A stretch of 5,407 nt of DNA from Bacillota bacterium (GTDB taxonomy: Bacteria; Bacillota_I; Bacilli_A; RF39; UBA660): assembly GCA_018381595.1 (NCBI GenBank), contig JAGZRP010000070.1, positions 1 through 5,407 on the forward strand, written 5' to 3'. Positions 1-5,407 of the stretch are shown one piece after another. The translations under genes were made by a program, and so were the position numbers. The notes under the pieces are model-generated. The model did not search any database. It had not been told where the DNA came from and saw only the letters and a program-made list of their open reading frames with translations. Each line of letters starts with the position of its first letter. Position 1 is the stretch's first letter.

Positions 1-1772
1 TACAAGAAGCATTAAGAAATACACAAGTTAAAGTTGATAAACAACAGGGTGAAATTGAACTACTTGTTGAAGAAGTTAAACAAAGTGGAATTCCTCGATA
101 TTCAGAAGCACCAGAAAATCCAAAAGAAGAAGATATCTACTTAAATACAACAGATAACATTATCTATGTATATAAAGATGAAAAATGGAATGCTACTTCT
201 ATAGATCCCTCAACACTTGAAAATTATTGGACGAAGGATGAAACAAAATCACAAATTCAAATGACATCAGAAGGAATCAATTCCAATGTTGTCAAAAACA
301 ATGAATCACTTACAAATATTCAAAAAGAATTAAGCGAATTAAAACAGACTTCAAATCAGATAGAATTAAATATTTCAAAAATTGGTGGAATCAATTTAAT
401 TGAAAACTCATCTTGGCAAAACAAGTTCGATAAATGGCTAGAAACCAAAGAAAAAATATTAATTGTTGGAGATATATTTCCATCACATGGAGAAAGTTTA
501 TTTTGGTATAACACTAAAGTACAACAGTTAGAATTTATGAATTTTACGATGACAGCAGATATTGGAATGTATGCACTTGATTTTAACAAAACTACAACAG
601 AATTTATACCAACAAAAGTAGATTTGACGAAAGAGCAAGTTTATGAATTGTTTGATAAGAATTATATTTCATCTATTGTAGAAACAAAAGATACAAATTC
701 TAATTATTTGTTAAATTTGATTACAAATCAATATAATTTTCCATCTTTTGAAAGTCGAAATATTGATTGGTCTATCATTCACGAACCGTTTATGATTAAA
801 GACAAAAAGAATTTAACTCTTTCAGTTAAACTAAATGGTTATATAAATTATGGTAATATTCAAATTCTTGTTCATTATTTAGATGGAGATTATAAAGAAT
901 ATTCTAATGAATCTTCTTTGGAAACTATAAAATCGCATATTTTAAAGACAGATATTTACACATTAAATGAACTAACAACCTATTTTAAAAAGTATGAATT
1001 TGAATTAAACCTAGAAAATATTGATTTTGAACAAATCACAATAGAATTCAAGATTAATAACCAACAAGTGTACAAAGAATCTTTTTTTACATCTGCCAAT
1101 GATTATAGAACATTAAAAGAAAATGAGTTTGTATATTTTGAAAATGATACAAACATTTATAAGTCTACATTTAAAGATGTAGAAGTTACTTATATTGAAT
1201 CTGAATCAGAACCTGTTGATAAAAAAGAAGAATTATTTTGGTATTCATTAATTGAACAAAAGATGAAGAGATATGTCTACAAAGAAAAACATGAATCAGG
1301 TTCATTTAAAGGATATGAATTAGTTCTAGAAGATACAGAAATAACAAGAGAAGACATTCAAAAAGGATATAAAATTAGAGTTTATGATCGTCTTGTAGTT
1401 ACTGGTAAAACAACAAATGATTTAATTGATGAGTATGGATTAAAATACTTGCCTTATGAGTTAACATGTAATATCTCTGAATGTATGCTTTCAGACCAAA
1501 AATCAGAGTGGCAACCAGCTTCAGGAGAAAACTTTTGGGGAAGAAATTTCAAATTTTCACAAGATGGAATTTCAATTGAAAATACAGAAAGTGGATATAA
1601 AAGAAACATAGATGCTGATGAGGATATCGCCAAAAATAATACAAATGAAACGATTTGGAGATTAAATGAAGATGGAATTCTTGTAAAAGATTTAACTGTT
1701 AATGGAGTAATTAAGCATGGACATATTGTAGAAGTGGCTCGTGATGATGGGAATTATTACTATTATGTATAA
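1..1772 (+). CDS. Phage tail-tip / tail-fibre protein, C-terminal part (5' truncated by window)
   Basis: The frame is open from the window edge (first whole codon at base 3) to TAA at 1770-1772, giving 589 residues of a longer protein. The ATG at 261 is not its start: the upstream frame reads as convincing protein and 261 has no Shine-Dalgarno. Visible parts in order are: a short coiled-coil-like stretch (1-28); a small segment of the NP..EDIYLNTTDNIIYVY..W type (31-68), seen in many Firmicutes tail proteins; a YWTKDETKSQIQMTSEGINS helix (75-94) with further heptad-like sequence to about 126; a GGINLIENSSW motif (128-138) that often opens a carbohydrate-binding-like beta-sandwich; about 390 residues I cannot assign; and a C-terminal FSQDGISIENTESG...DGILVKDLTVNG section (517-575) typical of proteins downstream of the tail-tip endopeptidase (Tal-like). 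It is probably a structural part of the distal tail. Whether an N-terminal Prophage_tail/endopeptidase domain is present cannot be seen. The next gene starts 12 bases on. Confidence 0.8.
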   Translation, partial: QEALRNTQVKVDKQQGEIELLVEEVKQSGIPRYSEAPENPKEEDIYLNTTDNIIYVYKDEKWNATSIDPSTLENYWTKDETKSQIQMTSEGINSNVVKNNESLTNIQKELSELKQTSNQIELNISKIGGINLIENSSWQNKFDKWLETKEKILIVGDIFPSHGESLFWYNTKVQQLEFMNFTMTADIGMYALDFNKTTTEFIPTKVDLTKEQVYELFDKNYISSIVETKDTNSNYLLNLITNQYNFPSFESRNIDWSIIHEPFMIKDKKNLTLSVKLNGYINYGNIQILVHYLDGDYKEYSNESSLETIKSHILKTDIYTLNELTTYFKKYEFELNLENIDFEQITIEFKINNQQVYKESFFTSANDYRTLKENEFVYFENDTNIYKSTFKDVEVTYIESESEPVDKKEELFWYSLIEQKMKRYVYKEKHESGSFKGYELVLEDTEITREDIQKGYKIRVYDRLVVTGKTTNDLIDEYGLKYLPYELTCNISECMLSDQKSEWQPASGENFWGRNFKFSQDGISIENTESGYKRNIDADEDIAKNNTNETIWRLNEDGILVKDLTVNGVIKHGHIVEVARDDGNYYYYV

Positions 1773-1784
1773 GGAAGTGATTAA

Positions 1785-3635
1785 ATGGCTTTGAGTGGAG
1801 ATATTTTAAAAAAATCAAGTTGGAGTAGTGGATTTGGAATTCATTATTATTGGAGTGTCAATCAAAATATTGAAGGAAACTATGATGATATCACTGTAAG
1901 TTGTTATTTGTGGCTTGATAAGTATTCATCGCTTGAAATTGGTTCAAGAACTGGACAACTAAATATAGCAGGTAATACAATAGACGTTTATATACCAGCA
2001 GTTAAAAACTATTCAAATGATAAAGAACAAGAAAGGGAAGTATTATTATGTAGTAGAACTCAACGTGTGAATCATGATGTTTATGGTGCTTTAAAAGATG
2101 TATATATCTATTGTAACTATCCAATTCAAGCTCAAATTAATGGAGTATATCGTCATTCCATTAACGCAGGCGATTGTAATACAGGAGAGATTAATTCTAT
2201 TCCACGAGCATCATCACTTACTTCCAATACTTCTTTTACAATTGGGAATCCATTTTATATCAAAATTAATAGAGCATCCGATAATTTTAAACATGCTTTT
2301 GCTTTGAATATAAATGGACAAGATTTTAAAATATTATCAAATTTGGATACAGAAGCAACAATTAATTTTACAGATGGTGAAATTGATTTACTATATCAAA
2401 TGACAAAGAATGTTTCTAAATTGCCTATTAAGTTGTATTTGACAACTTTCAATGGGGATAAAAACTTGGGTACAAAAACTTATGATGGTAATATTGCTGT
2501 TGATTATGAGTTAAACAAACCTGTTTTTGATGATTTTACTTTTGAACCAACGGATGAAGGAACCAAATCTTTAACAGGATGGACAAGCCCTGCTTCAGAA
2601 GACAATAAATTGTCCATTAAAGGAAAAACAAAATATAAAATTAATTGTTCAGAAGCTACAGCTAAAAATTATGCAACTATTGTTTCTTATCAATTAGAAT
2701 TAAATAAAGTGAAAAGTCTATCATCAAATACAATGATAGAATCCTCAAATGAAATTCAATATGATGATTATTTGACTGTAAGTACTATTGATTCCAGAGG
2801 TTTCAAGACAATAATTCAAAAACAAATAGTAACACAAGTTTATGATGAGATTGTTCCAAATAGTTTTAATGTAGTAAGACAAAAATATCCAGATAATCAA
2901 AAAGTTAAAGTTTCGTTCTCTGGAAAAATGACAAGGTCTCAAACATTGAATAATACAGCAAAGGCTTTTTACAGATTCAAAGATATTAACTCAGAGGAAT
3001 TTGGTGAGTGGGTAGCAACAGACATTGTTGTTTCAAATGATGGTGAGTTATCAATTAAAGAATTATTATTAGATGGGTTTGATTTAAAAACTGTATATAA
3101 TTTTGAATTAAGAATTGAGGATTATTATAAGTCAATCGTTTTAAAAGATGATGTACTTAAAGATGAGGAAGTTTTTTCAATTAAGGAAGATGGTATTTAT
3201 ACTTTTGGAAAAAAGATAAATGTTGTAGAAAAAAATGCAATAACAGTTTATCCTGGGTTTACTGGGACAGCACTTAACGACACGACAATCTTTCCTTGTT
3301 ATGAAATTTATTCTCAGGCAGGAGAGAATTTAACAGTTGACAATGGTCGAGTTAAAATTGGTAAGGGTATTAACCATGTTTTAGTTTCTGCACAAGTTAC
3401 AGACAGTAGTAATAATAATAAAGAAAAAAATTTGTATATATACAAAAATAATACACAAGTTGCTAGAGCATTTTTAAGCTTTAGTGGAGCATCATTTCAA
3501 CCAACTGTTTCCATAACTCAAAAACTTATAAGTGTAACAGAAGGCGATACGATCTCTATTTGGGTATATGCACCAGGCACACCGTTTACAGGAAACGAGA
3601 ACATGACTTTTTTAACAGTGGAGGCAATAGATTAG
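1785..3635 (+). CDS. DUF859-like siphophage tail fibre with C1q/TNF-like head (putative receptor-binding protein)
   Basis: This is a complete 616-residue protein; ATG 1785 has an AAGGAAGTG ribosome site overlapping the previous stop codon. The N-terminal region (about 1-138) has the W-x-V-x-QNI-x-x-N...V-x-C-x-L-W-L pattern of the jelly-roll-like start of DUF859 (PF05895) siphovirus proteins. IPRASSLTS at 139, followed by FTIGNPFYIKINRASDNFKHAFAL, is the hallmark of that family. Residues about 240-460 look like beta-rich Ig/FN3-like repeats. The connector VFSIKEDGIYTFGKKINV (about 465-482) matches the FxI...DGI linker usual in this family. Residues about 485-616, with GINHVLVSAQVT, KNLYIYKNNTQVA and a final TISIWVYAP...FLTVEAID, look like a C1q/TNF-type beta sandwich, which forms trimeric receptor-binding heads in other phages. 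There is no signal peptide or membrane segment, as expected for a virion protein. Known for the family: minor structural proteins of streptococcal and lactococcal siphophages. Inferred here: host-surface adhesion. Confidence 0.82.
   Translation: MALSGDILKKSSWSSGFGIHYYWSVNQNIEGNYDDITVSCYLWLDKYSSLEIGSRTGQLNIAGNTIDVYIPAVKNYSNDKEQEREVLLCSRTQRVNHDVYGALKDVYIYCNYPIQAQINGVYRHSINAGDCNTGEINSIPRASSLTSNTSFTIGNPFYIKINRASDNFKHAFALNINGQDFKILSNLDTEATINFTDGEIDLLYQMTKNVSKLPIKLYLTTFNGDKNLGTKTYDGNIAVDYELNKPVFDDFTFEPTDEGTKSLTGWTSPASEDNKLSIKGKTKYKINCSEATAKNYATIVSYQLELNKVKSLSSNTMIESSNEIQYDDYLTVSTIDSRGFKTIIQKQIVTQVYDEIVPNSFNVVRQKYPDNQKVKVSFSGKMTRSQTLNNTAKAFYRFKDINSEEFGEWVATDIVVSNDGELSIKELLLDGFDLKTVYNFELRIEDYYKSIVLKDDVLKDEEVFSIKEDGIYTFGKKINVVEKNAITVYPGFTGTALNDTTIFPCYEIYSQAGENLTVDNGRVKIGKGINHVLVSAQVTDSSNNNKEKNLYIYKNNTQVARAFLSFSGASFQPTVSITQKLISVTEGDTISIWVYAPGTPFTGNENMTFLTVEAID
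3617..3624 (+). promoter_or_regulatory. Ribosome binding site inside the end of the fibre gene, long spacing
   Basis: AGTGGAGG lies within the last codons of the fibre gene and is 12 bases from ATG 3637, longer than the usual 5-9. It is still the best site in reach. The next in-frame ATG (3646, Met4) would be 21 bases away, and the ATG at 3641 is out of frame. The gene's stop codon lies between the site and the start, so coupled re-initiation after the fibre gene is plausible. Confidence 0.55.
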
Positions 3636-3636
3636 A

Positions 3637-3960
3637 ATGAATGATATGGTAATAGAAATAATTATTAAATGGATAATACCAACAATATTAACGGGAATTT
3701 GGGGTTTTATTATTAAAGAATTAAAAGACAATCGAAAGAATAATAGGGCAATGGAAAAAAGCATGGTTGCAATTTTACGTTCTCAAATTGTTAGCAAATG
3801 TGAGAATTATATAAATCAAGGATATCTCCCAGATCATGCTAGATTTTGCTTAGAAGATTTATTTAATCAATATACGGAACTTGGCGGTAATCATGGAGTT
3901 GGGATTTTAGTAGAACAATGTTTTACATTACCACCAATAAAAATTAAGAAAGTAAGTTAA
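3637..3960 (+). CDS. Small phage membrane protein with LGGNHG motif, between tail fibre and holin
   Basis: A 107-residue protein starting one base after the fibre stop codon. Residues 5-26 (rich in Ile, Trp and Phe, with Pro15 and Gly20) form one likely membrane segment, followed by a strongly charged stretch (27-41). The rest is a soluble helical part, SMVAILRSQIVSKCENY at 42-58, then YLPDHARFCLEDLFNQYTEL (63-82) and GGNHGVGILVEQCFTLPP (83-100). The pattern of a Tyr-x-x-Leu-Gly-Gly-Asn-His/Gly turn followed by a helix and Leu-Pro recurs in small proteins of many Firmicutes phages at this same position, usually annotated as hypothetical or holin-like. I recognise the family but know of no established function. 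Position next to the holin suggests a role in lysis timing or membrane anchoring, which is inference. By the positive-inside rule the charged C-terminal part would be cytoplasmic. Confidence 0.75.
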   Translation: MNDMVIEIIIKWIIPTILTGIWGFIIKELKDNRKNNRAMEKSMVAILRSQIVSKCENYINQGYLPDHARFCLEDLFNQYTELGGNHGVGILVEQCFTLPPIKIKKVS

Positions 3961-3974
3961 GAGGTAGAAGAAAA

Positions 3975-4256
3975 ATGAATATAGAATTAGTTTTAAAAAT
4001 TTTGATGATTGGAATAGGTGCAGGTTATATTTCAACCAAAACAATTAATAGAATAAAAACAGGGTTTCAATTAAAAAATAAAATATTAGTTAATATATTA
4101 TCTATTATTTTATCATTTGCCATTGGGATTTTGTTTTCATTCTCATTTAGTGATTTGAATTTAATATATAGTTTATGGGCAGGGTTGTTTACTGTAATAG
4201 GTGCTGAATCATTATATAAAAATTTTACAGATAGATTTACTAGGGAGGTAGAATAA
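3975..4256 (+). CDS. Putative holin
   Basis: A 93-residue hydrophobic protein with three likely membrane segments: about 5-21 (VLKILMIGIGAGYI), 37-58 (ILVNILSIILSFAIGILFSF) and 62-81 (LIYSLWAGLFTVIGAESLY). A basic loop (22-36: Lys22, Arg26, Lys28, Lys34, Lys36) separates the first two and a very short Ser-Asp-Leu-Asn turn the last two. The tail (82-93) is charged. Size, topology and position immediately before the amidase gene fit a phage holin, the inner-membrane protein that triggers late release of the endolysin. I cannot assign the exact holin family from sequence alone. The ribosome site is GAGGT at 3961-3965, directly after the previous stop codon and 9 bases from ATG 3975. The stop codon TAA shares its last base with the amidase ATG, so the two are translationally coupled. 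Met11 as a second start has no ribosome site, so a lambda-like dual-start arrangement is not supported. Confidence 0.78.
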   Translation: MNIELVLKILMIGIGAGYISTKTINRIKTGFQLKNKILVNILSIILSFAIGILFSFSFSDLNLIYSLWAGLFTVIGAESLYKNFTDRFTREVE

Positions 4257-5137
4257 TGGAAGTTAAGTATAAACAAAATTTAGTGCCTGAAAGTAAATGG
4301 AATATTAAGTGTCCATATTTGATTAAACCAAAGTATATAACTGTGCATAATACAGCAAATGATGCAAGTGCTGAAAATGAAATTAATTATATGATTAATA
4401 ATGATAATGAAGTATCATTTCATTATGCAGTAGACGATAAAGAATGTGTACAAGGAATATTAACTAATCGCAATACATGGTCTTGTGGTGATGGTCTTGG
4501 CGATGGGAATATGGCTTCTATTAACGTCGAGATTTGTTATTCAAAATCAGGTGGCGATAAATTTATTCAAGCTGAGAAGAATGCTGCACAAGTAGTAGCT
4601 GATTTACTACATGGTTGGGGCATGCCACTTGATAGAATACGTAAACACCAAGATTGGAACGGGAAGTATTGTCCACATCGCACAATGGACATGGGATGGG
4701 ATAGATTTTTAAAAATGGTATCAGATGCGTATTATGGTACAGAATCTAAACCAGTAGCAAAAGAAGCAGACCAAATTCTACATGTTGGTAGTAAAGTAAA
4801 ATTTAATAGAGTATTCAAGGCAAATGAAGTTATTAAATCAAATGGAAAATATCCAAATGGTGCAGTAGGATGCTATGAATTGTGTTATGGTTCTCCAGTA
4901 GGTAAAAATGACTATATTCCATGTGGACCATTAGCTCGTTGCAATGTTGATGGTAGTAATGCAGATTACAATGCTACTATTTACAAAGGTGATTATTTCA
5001 AATGCGATAAAACATTTAATGTAATAGGGGTTGAACTACCAACAAATAATACACCAAATGGGGTAGCAATATTAGAAGCTGATGGTGTTCAATTTCGTTG
5101 TGATTGTGGTCCATTATATGAAGTTAGTGATAATTAA
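4256..5137 (+). CDS. Endolysin: N-acetylmuramoyl-L-alanine amidase (Amidase_2) with duplicated Cys-rich C-terminal domain
   Basis: A 293-residue phage lysin that cleaves the bond between N-acetylmuramic acid and L-alanine in peptidoglycan. The catalytic domain spans about 5-158. The expected zinc ligands are His31 (in YITVHNTAND), His131 (in RKHQDW) and Cys139 (in GKYCPHR), with Lys137 two residues before the Cys; the His-to-Cys spacing of eight equals that of T7 lysozyme (122 and 130). Glu92 (INVEICYSKSGG) is the likely catalytic acid of XlyA/PlyL-type enzymes. A linker (161-174) leads to a C-terminal domain (176-293) made of two related units ending in CGPL (223-226 and 284-287), probably for cell-wall binding but not one I can name. 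There are 12 cysteines in all, seven of them in the C-terminal half. No signal peptide, so export needs the holin. Ribosome site GGGAGGT (4243-4249) is 6 bases from the ATG, which overlaps the holin stop by one base. Confidence 0.95.
   Translation: MEVKYKQNLVPESKWNIKCPYLIKPKYITVHNTANDASAENEINYMINNDNEVSFHYAVDDKECVQGILTNRNTWSCGDGLGDGNMASINVEICYSKSGGDKFIQAEKNAAQVVADLLHGWGMPLDRIRKHQDWNGKYCPHRTMDMGWDRFLKMVSDAYYGTESKPVAKEADQILHVGSKVKFNRVFKANEVIKSNGKYPNGAVGCYELCYGSPVGKNDYIPCGPLARCNVDGSNADYNATIYKGDYFKCDKTFNVIGVELPTNNTPNGVAILEADGVQFRCDCGPLYEVSDN
4781..4942 (+). repeat. Endolysin C-terminal repeat unit A (residues 176-229)
   Basis: First copy of an internal protein-level duplication: G178, K182, F187, V192 and PNG (200-202) match G245, K249, F254, V259 and PNG (267-269) of unit B at a constant offset of 67 residues. 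CGPL (223-226) matches 284-287 at offset 61, so unit B is shorter by six residues. The similarity is not obvious at DNA level, which suggests an old duplication. Confidence 0.65.
4982..5125 (+). repeat. Endolysin C-terminal repeat unit B (residues 243-290)
   Basis: Second copy of the duplication. It keeps Gly245, Lys249, Phe254, PNG (267-269) and CGPL (284-287) and has an extra Cys282 next to Cys284. About 11 of 48 aligned positions are identical by eye. Confidence 0.65.
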
Positions 5138-5138
5138 A

Positions 5139-5170
5139 TAAGACCAGTCGATTGACTGGTTTTAAAATTT
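5139..5170 (+). terminator. Rho-independent terminator after the endolysin gene
   Basis: ACCAGTC (5143-5149) and GACTGGT (5154-5160) form a perfect 7-bp stem with a GATT loop. The stem can be lengthened by a G-U and three A-U pairs (5139-5142 with 5161-5164). A short T-run follows (TTTT at 5160-5163, then AAAATTT), so the U tract is modest. It starts two bases past the endolysin stop and precedes a new promoter, the expected place for a late-operon terminator. The opposite strand has only an interrupted T-rich tail, so bidirectional use is possible but weak. Confidence 0.8.
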
Positions 5171-5178
5171 CAAAAAAA

Positions 5179-5207
5179 TTGAAAAAATCATTTGAATGTG
5201 TTATAGT
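5179..5207 (+). promoter_or_regulatory. Sigma-A-type promoter with extended -10
   Basis: TTGAAA (-35, 5179-5184) and TATAGT (-10, 5202-5207) are separated by exactly 17 bases. TG at 5199-5200 gives the extended -10 form TGTTATAGT. A transcription start near A5214 is expected, giving a leader of about 22 bases before ATG 5236. It lies just after a terminator and before a gene with a good ribosome site, so context supports it strongly. Confidence 0.8.
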
Positions 5208-5223
5208 AATCGCATTCTTAGAA

Positions 5224-5230
5224 AGAAGGA
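5224..5230 (+). promoter_or_regulatory. Ribosome binding site of the 3'-edge gene
   Basis: AGAAGGA lies 5 bases before ATG 5236. It decides the start of an otherwise unrecognised gene and supports it as a real coding region. Confidence 0.75.
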
Positions 5231-5235
5231 AAAAT

Positions 5236-5407
5236 ATGGAAAATTATTGTAGTGCAGTTGAAAACGAATTTGATGGCTATAGTGTAGAAGAGGTAGCAGT
5301 AAGTCTAAATGCAATTATAGACCCAGTAATCATAACTAACCAGGAGGGGCTTTTTGGACTAATAGAATCTTTAGAAGATGATAAAGTGTGCATAATAATA
5401 AAAAATG
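5236..5407 (+). CDS. Unknown acidic protein, 3' truncated by window; possible phage cargo gene
   Basis: An open frame of 57 codons runs from ATG 5236 to the window end without a stop. It begins MENYCSAVENEFDGYSVEEV and the visible part ends in DDKVCIIIKN. I do not recognise it. It is strongly acidic: about a dozen Asp/Glu against two Lys and no Arg. There is no signal peptide or membrane segment, and the alternating hydrophobic stretches (AVSLNAIIDPVIITN, KVCIII) suggest a mixed alpha/beta fold. It has its own promoter, a short leader and a ribosome site, and is cut off from the lysis genes by a terminator. That points to expression separate from the late operon, as for lysogenic conversion genes near a prophage end. 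It could also be a host gene just outside a prophage or an early phage gene; no attachment site is visible to decide. The function is unknown. Confidence 0.75.
   Translation, partial: MENYCSAVENEFDGYSVEEVAVSLNAIIDPVIITNQEGLFGLIESLEDDKVCIIIKN

Noticed and set aside
261..263. ATG as the start of the first tail gene
   Set aside because: The same frame is open back to base 3 with protein-like sequence continuous with the family, and there is no ribosome site before 261.
4005..4007. Second holin start at Met11 (dual-start holin/antiholin)
   Set aside because: No Shine-Dalgarno lies upstream, and starting there would remove half of the first membrane segment.
4067..4276. Reverse-strand open frame opposite the holin
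   Set aside because: It overlaps well-supported + strand genes, has no ribosome site or promoter context, and its hydrophobic/Asn-rich content is the complement of the holin. The reverse frames at 356-589 and 2745-2942 and the + frame at 2098-2307 are rejected for the same reason.
5143..5160. ACCAGTC-GATT-GACTGGT palindrome as a phage attachment core or operator
   Set aside because: Position just after the endolysin stop and the following T-run fit a terminator better. No second copy is visible in the window to support an attachment site.
5342..5356. AGGAGGGG followed by TTG inside the 3'-edge gene as an internal start
   Set aside because: The TTG at 5354 is out of frame and meets a stop two codons later; no ATG or GTG lies at a suitable distance.
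1..5407. CRISPR array, tRNA, IS element or other RNA gene
   Set aside because: No evenly spaced direct repeats, cloverleaf, transposase-like frame or terminal inverted repeats were seen; genes fill all but about 100 bases of the window.

Overview
The window looks like the distal tail and lysis end of a siphophage or prophage genome from a low-GC Gram-positive host (Firmicutes/Bacillota). The supports for this are strong AT bias throughout, strong GGAGG-type Shine-Dalgarno sites, tightly packed genes all on the + strand, and the order tail protein, DUF859-like tail fibre, small membrane protein, holin, amidase endolysin. Standard genetic code fits: Trp is TGG and no in-frame TGA is read through. 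I cannot name the species. A gut Erysipelotrichales- or Clostridia-type host is only a guess.

Layout. Bases 1-1772 hold the C-terminal 589 residues of a long tail-tip/tail-fibre protein whose start lies outside the window. Bases 1785-3635 encode a complete 616-residue tail fibre with a DUF859-like N-terminal half and a C1q/TNF-like C-terminal head, the likely receptor-binding or auxiliary adhesion protein. Bases 3637-3960 encode a small one-pass membrane protein with a conserved LGGNHG-type motif. Bases 3975-4256 encode a three-segment holin candidate, and 4256-5137 a zinc amidase endolysin. Gaps between these five genes run from a 1-base overlap to 14 bases, so they are probably one late-expressed transcription unit. 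The hairpin at 5139-5164 then ends it.

Bases 5138-5235 are a real boundary. A terminator hairpin is followed by a consensus extended -10 promoter with 17-base spacing and a new well-placed ribosome binding site. These drive a gene of unknown function, cut by the window end after 57 acidic residues. That arrangement is typical of an independently expressed cargo ('moron' or lysogenic conversion) gene next to a lysis cassette, but the visible part resembles nothing I know.

The genes work together in a known way: the two tail proteins position and bind the particle at the cell surface, the holin opens the membrane late in infection, and the amidase cuts peptidoglycan. No CRISPR array, RNA gene, IS element or clear attachment site is visible. 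The parts least explained are the cysteine-rich duplicated C-terminal domain of the endolysin, the acidic gene at the 3' edge, and the roughly 390-residue middle of the first tail protein.
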